Positions 16,229 to 23,988 of a stretch of DNA of 36,562 nt are shown here, piece by piece. Location: assembly GCA_002449135.1 (NCBI GenBank), contig DKCH01000016.1, positions 1-36,562 on the forward strand, in the 5' to 3' direction. The DNA comes from Caryophanales bacterium UBA6879 (GTDB lineage: Bacteria > Bacillota_I > Bacilli_A > RFN20 > CAG-288). Under the pieces are notes generated by a model. The model did no database searches. It saw only the letters and a list, made by a program, of their open reading frames with translations, and was not told where the DNA came from. How positions within the stretch are numbered: the stretch's first letter is position 1; every line of letters starts with the position of its first letter. Made by a program: the position numbers and the translations under genes.

Positions 16229-17890
16229 TTATAAATGGGCTATAGAAGTAATAACTAAAGGATTTCTTCTTGTAACTTTGTAAAAATATTGACTAGTAAA
16301 GCTATTAATTTCTTCTTTTAAGTCACTTTCATATTTAGCTTTAGAATTAGAAATAATTTCAGCTAATTTATTTGCTAAATCCTTAACGTAACTTGATTCA
16401 CTAGTAACATAATAAGAAAATCCTTTGGTAGTAATATTTGGTTTACCAATTAATTTATGATTATCTGTTGCAAAAGCAATAGAAACTACACCATTAGTTG
16501 AAAGCCATCTTCTTTCCTTAATGCAGTTAGTTGAAATGCCGATTGATTCAGTTGATTCTAAATATTCAACATCAGTTTTGATTCTTTCACCTGCAAAGCA
16601 ATGGTGGTTTTGTAAATAGACAACATCACCATTAGAGCAAACAAAAGTTCTTTCTCTAGCTAATCCACATTCAACAGCAACATCAGCGTGTAATTTTAAC
16701 ATGTGGTATTCCCCGTGTACTGGCATAAAGTATTTAGGTCTAACAATTTTTTGAATAAGTCTAAGCTCTTGTCTACATGGGTGGCCTGAAGCGTGTAATT
16801 GATTAAATATTGAATTTACTAAAACATTTGCACCATCTCTAGTTAATTGGTTAATAACTTTATTAATAGCGGCAGTATTTCCAGGAATAGGGGAGGAAGA
16901 TAAAACTATTGTATCTCCTGGAGCTATTTTAACTTGACGATGAGTATTATAAGCAATTCTAGATAAGGCAGCTAATGGTTCTCCTTGGCTTCCAGTGCAA
17001 AGTATTAAAATTTGAGATGGAGTAGTCTTTCTTAATTCATCAGGATTCTTAATAATATAAGAATCAGGTAAATCAATATAACCGAATTCTCTAGCCGCTT
17101 GAATATTTGATTCCATTGAACGTCCAAAGATTGCTATTTTGCGATCGTAATGTTTAGCGGCTTCAATAATTTGTTGTATACGTGAAATATTTGAAGAAAA
17201 TGTTGAAACTATTAATCTTCCTTCAGTGTTTCTAAAAATTTCATTTATAGCGTGAATAACACTTTTTTCAGATTGAGTATAGCCTTCTTTTTCAGCATTT
17301 GTAGAATCAGCTAAAAGTAAATCGACCCCTTCAGAGCCGAATTTAGCTAATCTATCCAAATCAAAATCATGATCAACTGGAGTTAAATCAACCTTAAAAT
17401 CACCAGTGGTCATTATAGTTCCTTCAGGAGTTTCTACTTTAATACCATATGAATCTGGAATAGAATGTGTAACATGGAAAAAAGATACTTTAAAAGAACC
17501 AGCATTTATTACTGATCTATCATCATATTCGACAAGTTTAGTATTAACTTTTGTTTTCATTTCAGCAATTTTATGCTTAATTAAAGCAATTGCTAACCTT
17601 GGAGCATAAATAACAGGCACATTAACTCTTTGTAGTAAAAAAGGAATACCACCAATGTGGTCTTCATGTCCATGTGTGATAAATAATGCCTTAAATTTAT
17701 TTCCAGCTTCTTTTAATCTAGTAAAATCGGGAATTATATAATTAACCCCTGGTAAACCACTATCAGCAAACATAACACCAGCATCAATACAAATCATTGT
17801 ATTCTGATCTTCTATTACATAACAGTTTTTACCTACTTCTCCTAAACCACCTAAAGCATAAACAGCAACTTTATTAGCGTTCTTTTCCAT
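16229..17890 (-). CDS. rnjA: Ribonuclease J
   Basis: RNase J is a metallo-beta-lactamase/beta-CASP enzyme with endo- and 5'-to-3' exonuclease activity, central to mRNA turnover and rRNA processing in bacteria that lack RNase E. The 553-aa protein shows GGLGEVGKN near the N-terminus, the zinc motif HGHEDH at 73-78, the later histidine in HSIPDSYG, the beta-CASP blocks (CTGSQGEPLAALSRIA and VHGEYHMLKLHA) and a C-terminal domain. I cannot separate J1 from J2 reliably. AGGAG precedes the start, and it is the first gene of rnj-maf. Confidence 0.96.
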   Translation of the reverse strand: MEKNANKVAVYALGGLGEVGKNCYVIEDQNTMICIDAGVMFADSGLPGVNYIIPDFTRLKEAGNKFKALFITHGHEDHIGGIPFLLQRVNVPVIYAPRLAIALIKHKIAEMKTKVNTKLVEYDDRSVINAGSFKVSFFHVTHSIPDSYGIKVETPEGTIMTTGDFKVDLTPVDHDFDLDRLAKFGSEGVDLLLADSTNAEKEGYTQSEKSVIHAINEIFRNTEGRLIVSTFSSNISRIQQIIEAAKHYDRKIAIFGRSMESNIQAAREFGYIDLPDSYIIKNPDELRKTTPSQILILCTGSQGEPLAALSRIAYNTHRQVKIAPGDTIVLSSSPIPGNTAAINKVINQLTRDGANVLVNSIFNQLHASGHPCRQELRLIQKIVRPKYFMPVHGEYHMLKLHADVAVECGLARERTFVCSNGDVVYLQNHHCFAGERIKTDVEYLESTESIGISTNCIKERRWLSTNGVVSIAFATDNHKLIGKPNITTKGFSYYVTSESSYVKDLANKLAEIISNSKAKYESDLKEEINSFTSQYFYKVTRRNPLVITSIAHL

Positions 17891-18007
17891 TTTTAAAATA
17901 CTCCTAATTCAATTTTAATTAAGATAACAAACAAAACTCCTATAGAGTTTTATTTAATTATGTTTTAAATTCAATTAATTTTACACTATTTTTAAAAATT
18001 GTCAAAC

Positions 18008-18547
18008 CTAAATGCTAACAGCGCCATTTTCAATCTTAAATGGGTCATTTTTATCAAATCTATCATAATATAAAATACCATCTAAGTGGTCGTATTCGTG
18101 TTGAATGCAAATAGCTAAATAACCAAAAGCAGTAATAGTAACTTCTTTTTCAGTTAATGCATCATAACCTTGTAAAACAACTTTATAATAGCGCATAGTT
18201 AAACCAGGATGCTTCTTTTTAACTGATAAGCAGCCCTCTCCTCCATTTAAATATGCCCTTTTTACTGATGTTTTTAAAATAACTGGATTTAGTAAAGCAT
18301 ATTGGTAAGTTTTATTATTATCAGTTAAATAGATTGCAAATCCACGTTTAGAAACACCTATTTGAGGACAAGCAAGACCAATACCTGATTGAATGTTATG
18401 TTGTTTAGCATATTCATCATCTTGTGATAATTTTAAATAATTCACCATTTCAATAAGAAGATCCTTATCTTCTTTAGTATAGGGTTTTGGAAATTCTGAA
18501 CATTTGGTTCTTAAAACTTTGTCTTTATCTGTAAAAATATGTAACAT
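18008..18547 (-). CDS. def: Peptide deformylase
   Basis: Removes the N-formyl group from nascent proteins. Motif 1 is GIGLACPQIG, motif 2 EGCLSV with the metal-binding Cys, and motif 3 QHEYDHLDG with the two metal-binding His and catalytic Glu. I start it at the ATG whose first base is 18547 (MLHIFTDKDKVLRT) because AAAGGA lies nine bases upstream. An upstream in-frame TTG at 18571 has no ribosome site and would add eight residues absent from the family pattern. The 179-aa size fits the larger Gram-positive type 2 form. Confidence 0.95.
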   Translation of the reverse strand: MLHIFTDKDKVLRTKCSEFPKPYTKEDKDLLIEMVNYLKLSQDDEYAKQHNIQSGIGLACPQIGVSKRGFAIYLTDNNKTYQYALLNPVILKTSVKRAYLNGGEGCLSVKKKHPGLTMRYYKVVLQGYDALTEKEVTITAFGYLAICIQHEYDHLDGILYYDRFDKNDPFKIENGAVSI

Positions 18548-18620
18548 TTTAATATATCCTTTTTGTTTCAATTGTAGTTTACCATAATTTATATTTATAA
18601 TAAAAGAGAATAGCTTACCT

Positions 18621-18956
18621 ATGAATAATTTAGAAAAAGTAAAACAAGAAATTAATAATTATCAAGAAGAATTTAAAAAATCAAAAGAGTATTTGGATTT
18701 AAAACAAAAAGATTTTGCCCTTTATAAAGATAAAAATCTTTTACCATACTTTAAACAAAAAGAAAAAATAGAAGAAGATATTAAATATCTTATCCCTGGA
18801 TCCAAAGAATTTGAACAAAAGCTTATTGATTATCAAAACATTTTAAATAAATTAAAAGAATCAAAAACAGTAAAAGAATACATTGAAAGTTATAATAATC
18901 TTTTAAAAATAAAAAAGTTAATAGAAGACAAATTATTAAAAAAGCTATATGAATAG
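18621..18956 (+). CDS. ylbF: YlbF-like protein
   Basis: A 111-aa all-helical, strongly Lys/Glu-rich protein (YLDLKQKDFALYKD and a helix-loop-helix around LIPGSKEFEQKLIDYQNILNKLKES) that fits the Com_YlbF fold. Its place just upstream of rsmD and coaD is the Bacillus ylbF-ylbG-rsmD-coaD order, which is stronger evidence than sequence. In Bacillus, YlbF with YmcA and YaaT forms the Y-complex that directs RNase Y. It overlaps rsmD by eight bases. The ribosome site is weak. Confidence 0.7.
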   Translation: MNNLEKVKQEINNYQEEFKKSKEYLDLKQKDFALYKDKNLLPYFKQKEKIEEDIKYLIPGSKEFEQKLIDYQNILNKLKESKTVKEYIESYNNLLKIKKLIEDKLLKKLYE

Positions 18957-19506
18957 AATAAGAATAATCGGTGGAAAATTTCGTTCAAGATTACTAATAT
19001 TACCACCATTAAATATTGATATAAGACCAACTCAAGATCGAGTAAGAGAAGCAATTTTTTCTGCTATAAGTAAAGAAATTGAAAATAAGGTTTGTCTTGA
19101 TCTTTTTGCAGGTTCAGGTGCCATGGGCTTTGAAGCTTATTCACGTGGGGCTAAATATATATATTTTAATGATAGTAATAGAAAATGCGTTGACGCAATA
19201 AAAAAGTCAGCAACAGATTTAGATATCACTAATAACATTAAGGTATATAATCTTGATTATTTAAAAGCACTTAATCTTTTTAAAGATACGAATATAAAAT
19301 TTGACTTAGTTTTTTTAGATCCTCCATATAAATTAAACGTTAATAATAAAATCATTGAATATTTAATTAAATTTGATTTACTTAATAAAAATTCAATTGT
19401 CATTTGTGAACAAGAAGATGAAATTACTGAAATTGAAGGATTTAATTTAAAAAAATACAAATATTCATATAAAAGAGTTGGAATATATAGAAAGGAAAAT
19501 TTATGA
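18949..19506 (+). CDS. rsmD: 16S rRNA (guanine(966)-N(2))-methyltransferase
   Basis: SAM-dependent methylation of G966 in 16S rRNA. The 185-aa protein opens with RIIGGKFRSRLL and RPTQDRVREAIFS, both typical of RsmD, then shows SAM motif I DLFAGSGAMGFEAYSRGA at 51-68 and the catalytic DPPY near 125. It overlaps ylbF by eight bases and coaD by four, so the three genes form one translational unit. Confidence 0.95.
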   Translation: MNRIRIIGGKFRSRLLILPPLNIDIRPTQDRVREAIFSAISKEIENKVCLDLFAGSGAMGFEAYSRGAKYIYFNDSNRKCVDAIKKSATDLDITNNIKVYNLDYLKALNLFKDTNIKFDLVFLDPPYKLNVNNKIIEYLIKFDLLNKNSIVICEQEDEITEIEGFNLKKYKYSYKRVGIYRKENL

Positions 19507-19985
19507 GAATTGCATGTTATCCAGGGTCATTTGATCCAATTACTAATGGGCATGTTGATATTGCCTTACGAGCTTTAAATATGTTTGATAAACTTTATAT
19601 AATAGTTTCTAATAATTCAGAAAAAACACATTATTATTTTACTGAACAAGAAAGAATACAAATTTGTAAAGAAGTTTTTAAAAAATACAAAAATATTGAA
19701 GTTATTTCTCAAGAAGGCTTAACTGCTCATCAAGCTAAAAAACTTAATTGTCAAGCAATAATTAGAGGATTAAGAATGGTTTCAGATTATGAATTTGAAG
19801 TTCAATTTGCAGAAGTTAATCAATATTTATGCAAAGAAGTTGATATGGTTTTCTTAATGGCAAGAAAAGAATTTTCATTTATTTCTTCAACCCGTGTAAA
19901 AGAAATTTATCATTACACAAAAGATGTTGCTCATTTAGTACCATCACCTGTCTTGGAAGCTTTTAGAATAAAGAACAAGAATTAA
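19503..19985 (+). CDS. coaD: Phosphopantetheine adenylyltransferase
   Basis: Joins ATP and 4'-phosphopantetheine to dephospho-CoA in CoA synthesis. At 160 aa it is full length. The nucleotidyltransferase signature PGSFDPITNGH is at 7-17, GLRMVSDYEFEVQFAEVN forms the pantetheine pocket, and FISSTRVKEI is the C-terminal ATP-binding motif. It is the third gene of ylbF-rsmD-coaD and is followed by a large hairpin. Confidence 0.97.
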   Translation: MRIACYPGSFDPITNGHVDIALRALNMFDKLYIIVSNNSEKTHYYFTEQERIQICKEVFKKYKNIEVISQEGLTAHQAKKLNCQAIIRGLRMVSDYEFEVQFAEVNQYLCKEVDMVFLMARKEFSFISSTRVKEIYHYTKDVAHLVPSPVLEAFRIKNKN

Positions 19986-19997
19986 GAAAAAATAAAT

Positions 19998-20079
19998 AAA
20001 AAAACTTGGAGTTTGAAGGGTACTCTTAATCCTAGGACTAACAGGAAAGAAGTACACTTAAATTAATCCAAGTTTTTTA
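19998..20079. terminator. Large interrupted hairpin between coaD and the convergent gene
   Basis: AAAAACTTGGA (20000-20010) and TCCAAGTTTTT (20067-20077) close an 11-bp stem. Within it GTAC pairs with GTAC (20020-20023 with 20052-20055), AAG with CTT (20016-20018 with 20057-20059) and TCCT with AGGA (20030-20033 with 20043-20046), so nearly the whole 78 bases fold into one irregular helix. With T runs on both strands it can serve both convergent genes. It is far longer than an ordinary terminator and may have a further role. Confidence 0.75.
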
Positions 20080-20096
20080 TTATCTTTATTATTTAA

Positions 20097-20888
20097 TTAA
20101 TCACTTAATGAGGAAGAACGGAAGAACTTAACTAAGCCAGATTCATATTGTTGAGGTACATTAGAAGAAGTATATTTAGTATCTTGTATTGTTGCATAAA
20201 CTTTAGCAATATGATAATTAAAGTCATTAACTATAGAAGCATCCTTGATTTTTTCATCAATATTTTTAGTAGCTCTGAACCACATTAATAATGGATTAGA
20301 AGAAACAGGTAAAGCGCCAGAAATTGTTCCATCAGGAGAATTTAAACTAACAGTAGTTTGTTTAACTTCTTGATCATCATTGTCATGATTTTCTGAATAT
20401 TGATACCAAGTCTGATAAATATTTGTTCCGTTTTGTGGGTTTCTATTGACTGCGTAATTCAAACCTTCTAATTGATCTTTTGTTACTTGGTAATAGTTAT
20501 AGTAGTTTTCATCAACATTATAAGTGGATTTGTTATCTTCATTTATGTTGACATCTAAGTAATAAACTTTAACAGCGTTATCTCTTTCAGAATAAGCTTG
20601 TAAACCTTTTTGCAAATCACTTGAGACTGAAGAATCAGTTCCGAAGATTACTGCGAATTCTTCACCACCTTTGTTAAGTTCTTTAATTTTATTAATTAAG
20701 CTATTGTAATTGATTCTATTGTTTTCTAAATATTTAGTTCTTTCAGCTTCTGTTATACCACTAGTAATTGCTTTAGTAATAGGAGCAATACACAAAACAA
20801 TTCCAACAACAACACCGACTAAACAAACAACTTGGAACCAAGCAGTGGTTTTAATCCAATCCCAAACTCTATCAAGTAATTTTTTCAT
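20097..20888 (-). CDS. Membrane-anchored protein of unknown function, possibly thioredoxin-fold
   Basis: The 263-aa protein has one N-terminal transmembrane segment (about 17-38, FQVVCLVGVVVGIVLCIAPI) and a long extracytoplasmic part. The stretch EEFAVIFGTDSSVSSDLQKG (about 76-95) followed by VKVYYLDVN resembles the first strand, active-site helix and second strand of a thioredoxin fold, but the CxxC is replaced by Ser residues, so a redox role is unlikely. No other domain is recognised. It has its own promoter (TTGATA/TAAAAT at 20968-20940) and the ribosome site AAGGAG. The function is unknown. Confidence 0.75.
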   Translation of the reverse strand: MKKLLDRVWDWIKTTAWFQVVCLVGVVVGIVLCIAPITKAITSGITEAERTKYLENNRINYNSLINKIKELNKGGEEFAVIFGTDSSVSSDLQKGLQAYSERDNAVKVYYLDVNINEDNKSTYNVDENYYNYYQVTKDQLEGLNYAVNRNPQNGTNIYQTWYQYSENHDNDDQEVKQTTVSLNSPDGTISGALPVSSNPLLMWFRATKNIDEKIKDASIVNDFNYHIAKVYATIQDTKYTSSNVPQQYESGLVKFFRSSSLSD

Positions 20889-20939
20889 TAAATTAGACTC
20901 CTTAATCTTTATATTGATTTACTAAATTAAATCTTAAGT

Positions 20940-20968
20940 ATTTTAACATTGTTAATAGGTATTATCAA
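20940..20968 (-). promoter_or_regulatory. Promoter of the 20097-20888 membrane-protein gene
   Basis: On the minus strand TTGATA (20968-20963) and TAAAAT (20945-20940) are 17 bases apart. A perfect 8-bp inverted repeat, ATAGGTAT at 20955-20962 and ATACCTAT at 20978-20985, flanks the -35 box and could be an operator. Confidence 0.65.
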
Positions 20969-20985
20969 TAAAAAGTTATACCTAT

Positions 20986-21134
20986 ATAAAAATAAAAGAG
21001 TGATATATTAAGCAGACGTATCTAATATACTTTACTTAGCAATCACTCTAATATAAATGGTTTGATAATACAGGGGGATTGATTATCTACCATATGGTAA
21101 GAAAAAATGACTTACGAAACTCGTCTTAACGAGT
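20986..21134 (-). ncRNA. Unannotated small RNA with C-rich loop and intrinsic terminator
   Basis: The transcript predicted from the promoter at 21169-21141 begins near 21134 and shows three helices on the minus strand. First is a 5' hairpin ACTCGT/ACGAGT (21134-21119). Second is a stem GATAAT/ATTATC extended by ATGGT/ACCAT (about 21092-21056) that presents the loop CAATCCCCCTGT (21081-21070). Third is the terminator AGAGTGAT/ATCACTCT (21049-20997) with a nested TATATTA/TAATATA helix, followed by TTTATTTTTAT. There is no open reading frame. The gene at 20888 has its own promoter beyond the terminator, so this looks like a free RNA of about 150 nt. C-rich loops in Gram-positive sRNAs commonly pair with ribosome-binding sites. 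Confidence 0.7.
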
Positions 21135-21140
21135 ATTTTT

Positions 21141-21169
21141 ATTATAATGTAACCGATTACATTTGTCAA
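21141..21169 (-). promoter_or_regulatory. Perfect consensus promoter of the small RNA
   Basis: TTGACA (21169-21164), 17 bases, TATAAT (21146-21141), all on the minus strand: both boxes and the spacing match the sigma-A consensus exactly. The spacer contains a cre-type site. The only transcript it can drive is the small RNA and whatever passes its terminator. Confidence 0.9.
21148..21161. promoter_or_regulatory. cre-like CcpA (LacI-family) operator
   Basis: TGTAACCGATTACA agrees at every position with the Bacillus cre consensus TGWAANCGNTNWCA and is nearly palindromic. It occupies the spacer between the -35 and -10 boxes of the small-RNA promoter, where a bound LacI-family protein would block initiation. 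Whether the regulator is CcpA or another LacI-type protein cannot be decided here; no such gene is in the window. Confidence 0.75.
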
Positions 21170-21246
21170 ATGATATTGTTTTAAAATTTAATTTAGAAAA
21201 ATTACTTAGAGTTATAAAATATTTTTTGTTTAATATAAAAAAACAG

Positions 21247-21275
21247 TTGACAAAACCTATAGTAGTCTTTATGAT
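21247..21275 (+). promoter_or_regulatory. Promoter of tRNA-Thr
   Basis: TTGACA (21247-21252), 17 bases, TATGAT (21270-21275). It lies 29 bases before the tRNA 5' end, a typical distance for a stable RNA gene. Confidence 0.88.
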
Positions 21276-21304
21276 TACTAGTGCAGCTTGATTTGTTAAC
21301 TGCT

Positions 21305-21378
21305 GCCTTGTTAGTTAAGTGGTATAACGGATCCATGGTAAGGATCAATCGCTTGTTCGATTCAGGCACGAGGCACCA
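21305..21378 (+). tRNA. tRNA-Thr (GGT)
   Basis: A 74-nt cloverleaf: acceptor GCCTTGT/ACGAGGC, D arm GTTA-AGTGGTA-TAAC, anticodon stem GATCC/GGATC around ATGGTAA (anticodon GGT), T arm GCTTG/CAGGC with loop TTCGATT, and encoded CCA. It has its own promoter and terminator. Anticodon GGT reads the ACC and ACT threonine codons. Confidence 0.93.
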
Positions 21379-21395
21379 TTATTATGAATATTCAC

Positions 21396-21423
21396 AAAGT
21401 ACTTCTATGAAGTGCTTTTTTTA
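21396..21423 (+). terminator. Terminator of tRNA-Thr
   Basis: AAGTACTTC (21397-21405) and GAAGTGCTT (21409-21417) form a 9-bp stem with a 3-base loop, followed by a T run to 21422. Confidence 0.88.
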
Positions 21424-21472
21424 TTTTAAAGGCATTTTTTAAAAATTTCTTCTTCTTTATTTTTATAAAACA

Positions 21473-21501
21473 TTGACAGTTGTCTAATATTTAAAGATAA
21501 T
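21473..21501 (+). promoter_or_regulatory. Promoter of the lipoprotein gene
   Basis: TTGACA (21473-21478) and GATAAT (21496-21501) are 17 bases apart, with GGAG and ATG 21527 following. The gene therefore forms its own unit after the tRNA-Thr terminator. Confidence 0.82.
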
Positions 21502-21526
21502 AAATAAAGATTGGAGATTAATAAAT

Positions 21527-23689
21527 ATGAAAAAAGGATTATTTTTAATATTACCTTGTTTAGTTTTACCACTATTAGGAGGATGTGAAAAGGAAAATAC
21601 TTCTAATAGCAATGTTGTTAGCTCAGTTGATTCTACTACTAATAGCAGCGTTGATAGTGTAAAAACTGATAGTAGTGTATCTAGTAGTAATTCTAATGAT
21701 AGTGGTTCAAATAATAATGAAAATTTAAAAATTGTAGTTCCTGTTAAACCAGTTTTAAATATGGGATTACCTATTTTTGCTGTTTTAAAAGATGGACTAG
21801 AAGGAAAAGTTAAATGGGAATCTTCTGATCCTAATATTATTTCTATCACTTCTAGAAGCTCAACAGAGAATCCTAATGATAGTTCTTTAGATTTTAAAAC
21901 AGAAGGTTCTTTTTGGACTAAAAAGACAGGTAAAGTCACTATTACTGCAACTTTGGAAGGCACTAATATTAAATCTTCAATTGAATTAGGTTTAGATGAT
22001 AATTATTCAGAAATGGATGAGACTTTATATTCTTCAGTAACATCTAGTTTAAAAGCAACTTCTATAGAAAATACTAAAACCTTCAATAATAAATTAGAAC
22101 AATTAACTGATGAAGATACTTATCAAATTACTACTATTTTTGAAGAAAATATTGCTCCTACTAGTAATGAAACAAATTATACAGATGCTTATCAATTAAT
22201 AGAAAAAGATTTACTAAAAGATAAAATAACTATTAATCAATCTAGAATAAAAAGTTCAACTGGTGTTGGTTATGCTGCTGTTGAAGAGATAAATATTTAT
22301 AACGAATTGAATTATAGTCCTGTGACCAATAATGAAGGTGAAAAATTTAAATTTAATGATTCTTATTATATTAATTTCTTAAAGAAATTTGATCATAATC
22401 AATTTGTTTCATATGATAACAATAAAACTTATCACTATATTGGCGGCTATGTGGGAATGGAAGACTTAGCTTACAATTTCACAATGAATAAGGATTTTTA
22501 TCCAGATGATATATATTTTGAAGTTGATAACAATCAAATTGTTTCTTTAAATTTCGTTGTTGCCCCATTTAAGAGTAAAGAATCGGATACAACATATTAT
22601 TCAACAACCTTAAAAGCCACTTTTAGTGATTTAAATACAGCAAAAATTGATCATTTAAAGCCATATAAAGCTAGTGATGCAGTTAATGAAAAATTAGAAA
22701 AAGCTAAGAAGAATCTTATAGATGGAAAAAATTATACTTGCGTTACAAATATAAAAAGTGACAATGGTGAAGTAGATAAAAAAATACAATCAATATTTAC
22801 ACAAAACACCATAGATCAAATTGTTACTGATAATAAAACTAATGCTTCAGCTCACTCTGGTTTAACCATAATTGATAATAAATTAATTTCATATAAATAT
22901 GATGATTCTACAAAAGTTGTAACCAAAGTTAGTGACTTAGAAGGAACAATAGATAAACAATATCCTACCTTCGATTTTTCTAATGATATTTTCTACGATG
23001 ATAATGGAAGTTATAAAACACAACAAACATTTGGAAGTGAAATTATAGAGTGTTCTGGTTACCTTACTAAAGATTTAAAAGGTATGGTAAATGGAGCTAG
23101 CCAAGGTGTTGTTAGTTTTGAAAATGATAATATTAAAGAAATTAAAGGTGCTTTATATTCATTAACTTATGAAACAAATGTTAATGTAACTATGGAATTT
23201 ACTGATGTTGGTTCTAGTGAGGTTGACATTGACTTTTCTAAATTAAACACACCTAGTAAAGATAGTTGGGAAACAAATCCTGATTTATCTACTTTATTAT
23301 CAAATATGAAAGAATGTCATATGGATGATAAATTACCTTATTTATTACCTAGTGTTGGTTATAATAATTCGGTTTTTAAAGTTCAAAATGGATATAAATT
23401 AAATATTGATGGTAAAGAAACTGATGTTAGCAGTAATTGTAGTTATATTAAAACAGGGGTATTTAATACAGAAGATGATGCTAATTCATTTATGAATGAA
23501 TATATTGCTCTTATTAAAAGTAAAGGTTATCAACTTACAAGTGCAAAATTAGTAGATGAAAAAGAAATAATAGATTTATATCAAAAAGCTGGAACAGATT
23601 ACTATATTGGTGTTGCTAATATTTACTGGAATAACAAGGTTATTTACATTTATGCCTGCGGAGGAGATGTAACTATTCCTAATATTTAA
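21527..23689 (+). CDS. Large secreted lipoprotein with Ig-like domain
   Basis: A 720-aa lipoprotein. The signal peptide ends in the lipobox LLGGC with lipidated Cys at 20. A low-complexity Ser/Asn/Asp/Thr linker of about 45 residues follows. The segment at about 65-150 (VKWESSDPNIISI, then GKVTITATLEGT) resembles a bacterial Ig-like (Big_2-type) domain. The rest, to 720, contains repeated beta-rich units (two segments with YTC/YQI-type openings and FSNDIFYDD, and FDFS or FKFN) which I do not recognise. It is probably surface-attached, with a role in binding or adhesion. No catalytic motif is seen. Confidence 0.9.
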   Translation: MKKGLFLILPCLVLPLLGGCEKENTSNSNVVSSVDSTTNSSVDSVKTDSSVSSSNSNDSGSNNNENLKIVVPVKPVLNMGLPIFAVLKDGLEGKVKWESSDPNIISITSRSSTENPNDSSLDFKTEGSFWTKKTGKVTITATLEGTNIKSSIELGLDDNYSEMDETLYSSVTSSLKATSIENTKTFNNKLEQLTDEDTYQITTIFEENIAPTSNETNYTDAYQLIEKDLLKDKITINQSRIKSSTGVGYAAVEEINIYNELNYSPVTNNEGEKFKFNDSYYINFLKKFDHNQFVSYDNNKTYHYIGGYVGMEDLAYNFTMNKDFYPDDIYFEVDNNQIVSLNFVVAPFKSKESDTTYYSTTLKATFSDLNTAKIDHLKPYKASDAVNEKLEKAKKNLIDGKNYTCVTNIKSDNGEVDKKIQSIFTQNTIDQIVTDNKTNASAHSGLTIIDNKLISYKYDDSTKVVTKVSDLEGTIDKQYPTFDFSNDIFYDDNGSYKTQQTFGSEIIECSGYLTKDLKGMVNGASQGVVSFENDNIKEIKGALYSLTYETNVNVTMEFTDVGSSEVDIDFSKLNTPSKDSWETNPDLSTLLSNMKECHMDDKLPYLLPSVGYNNSVFKVQNGYKLNIDGKETDVSSNCSYIKTGVFNTEDDANSFMNEYIALIKSKGYQLTSAKLVDEKEIIDLYQKAGTDYYIGVANIYWNNKVIYIYACGGDVTIPNI

Positions 23690-23700
23690 ATAAAATAAAT

Positions 23701-23732
23701 AAGCTTCTATTAATTGTTGATAGAAGCTTTTT
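23701..23732 (+). terminator. Terminator of the lipoprotein gene
   Basis: AAGCTTCTAT (23701-23710) and ATAGAAGCTT (23720-23729) form a perfect 10-bp stem with a 9-base loop, followed by TTTTT. Confidence 0.92.
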
Positions 23733-23802
23733 AATTTGTAAAATTTAAGAATGATTTTTAGTTTTAATTCAAAATAAAAGATTCAATTTTGAGTAGTATT
23801 AT

Positions 23803-23830
23803 TTGAAATTTTTCATACTTTTGGTAAAAT
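23803..23830 (+). promoter_or_regulatory. Promoter of the 6S-like RNA
   Basis: TTGAAA (23803-23808) and TAAAAT (23825-23830) with a 16-base spacer. The predicted start, near 23836, is the first base of the closing helix of the RNA. Confidence 0.7.
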
Positions 23831-23835
23831 TAAAT

Positions 23836-23988
23836 TGTCCAAAGGACGACATGCGTTTCCGACATTTTAATTTTGGGAGCGGGTATCTTAGATGGTGTTG
23901 AGTACTAGCTTTGCTAGGGTCCTAAAGTCTAATTTTATGCACCCACCTTGTAAGCAAGGGAATCTAAAAAGTTCTTTGGGCATTTTTA
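23836..23988 (+). ncRNA. ssrS: 6S RNA-like transcript
   Basis: TGTCCAAAGGAC (23836-23847) and GTTCTTTGGGCA (23971-23982) pair over all 12 positions and are followed by a T run, so the RNA is closed at its ends and terminates itself. Inside lies a large open region and, on its 3' strand, CCACCTTG-TAAG-CAAGGG, a 5-bp hairpin resembling the CACCTTG...CAAGG hairpin of the central bubble of 6S RNA, plus a distal CTAGC/GCTAG hairpin. 6S RNA mimics an open promoter and sequesters sigma-A polymerase in stationary phase. An alternative is an unrecognised leader of tkt, because there is no room for a promoter between its terminator and the tkt start. Confidence 0.65.

Noticed and set aside
18548..18571. 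Upstream TTG start for def
   Set aside because: No ribosome site, while ATG 18547 has AAAGGA nine bases upstream.
21484..21963. 159-aa minus-strand frame opposite the lipoprotein
   Set aside because: It mirrors the Ser/Thr/Asn-rich linker of the lipoprotein; the plus frame has promoter, ribosome site and lipobox.
23836..23988. TPP riboswitch before tkt
   Set aside because: The conserved CTGAGA and ACCC...GGATAATGC-type elements of the TPP aptamer are absent, although transketolase uses TPP.
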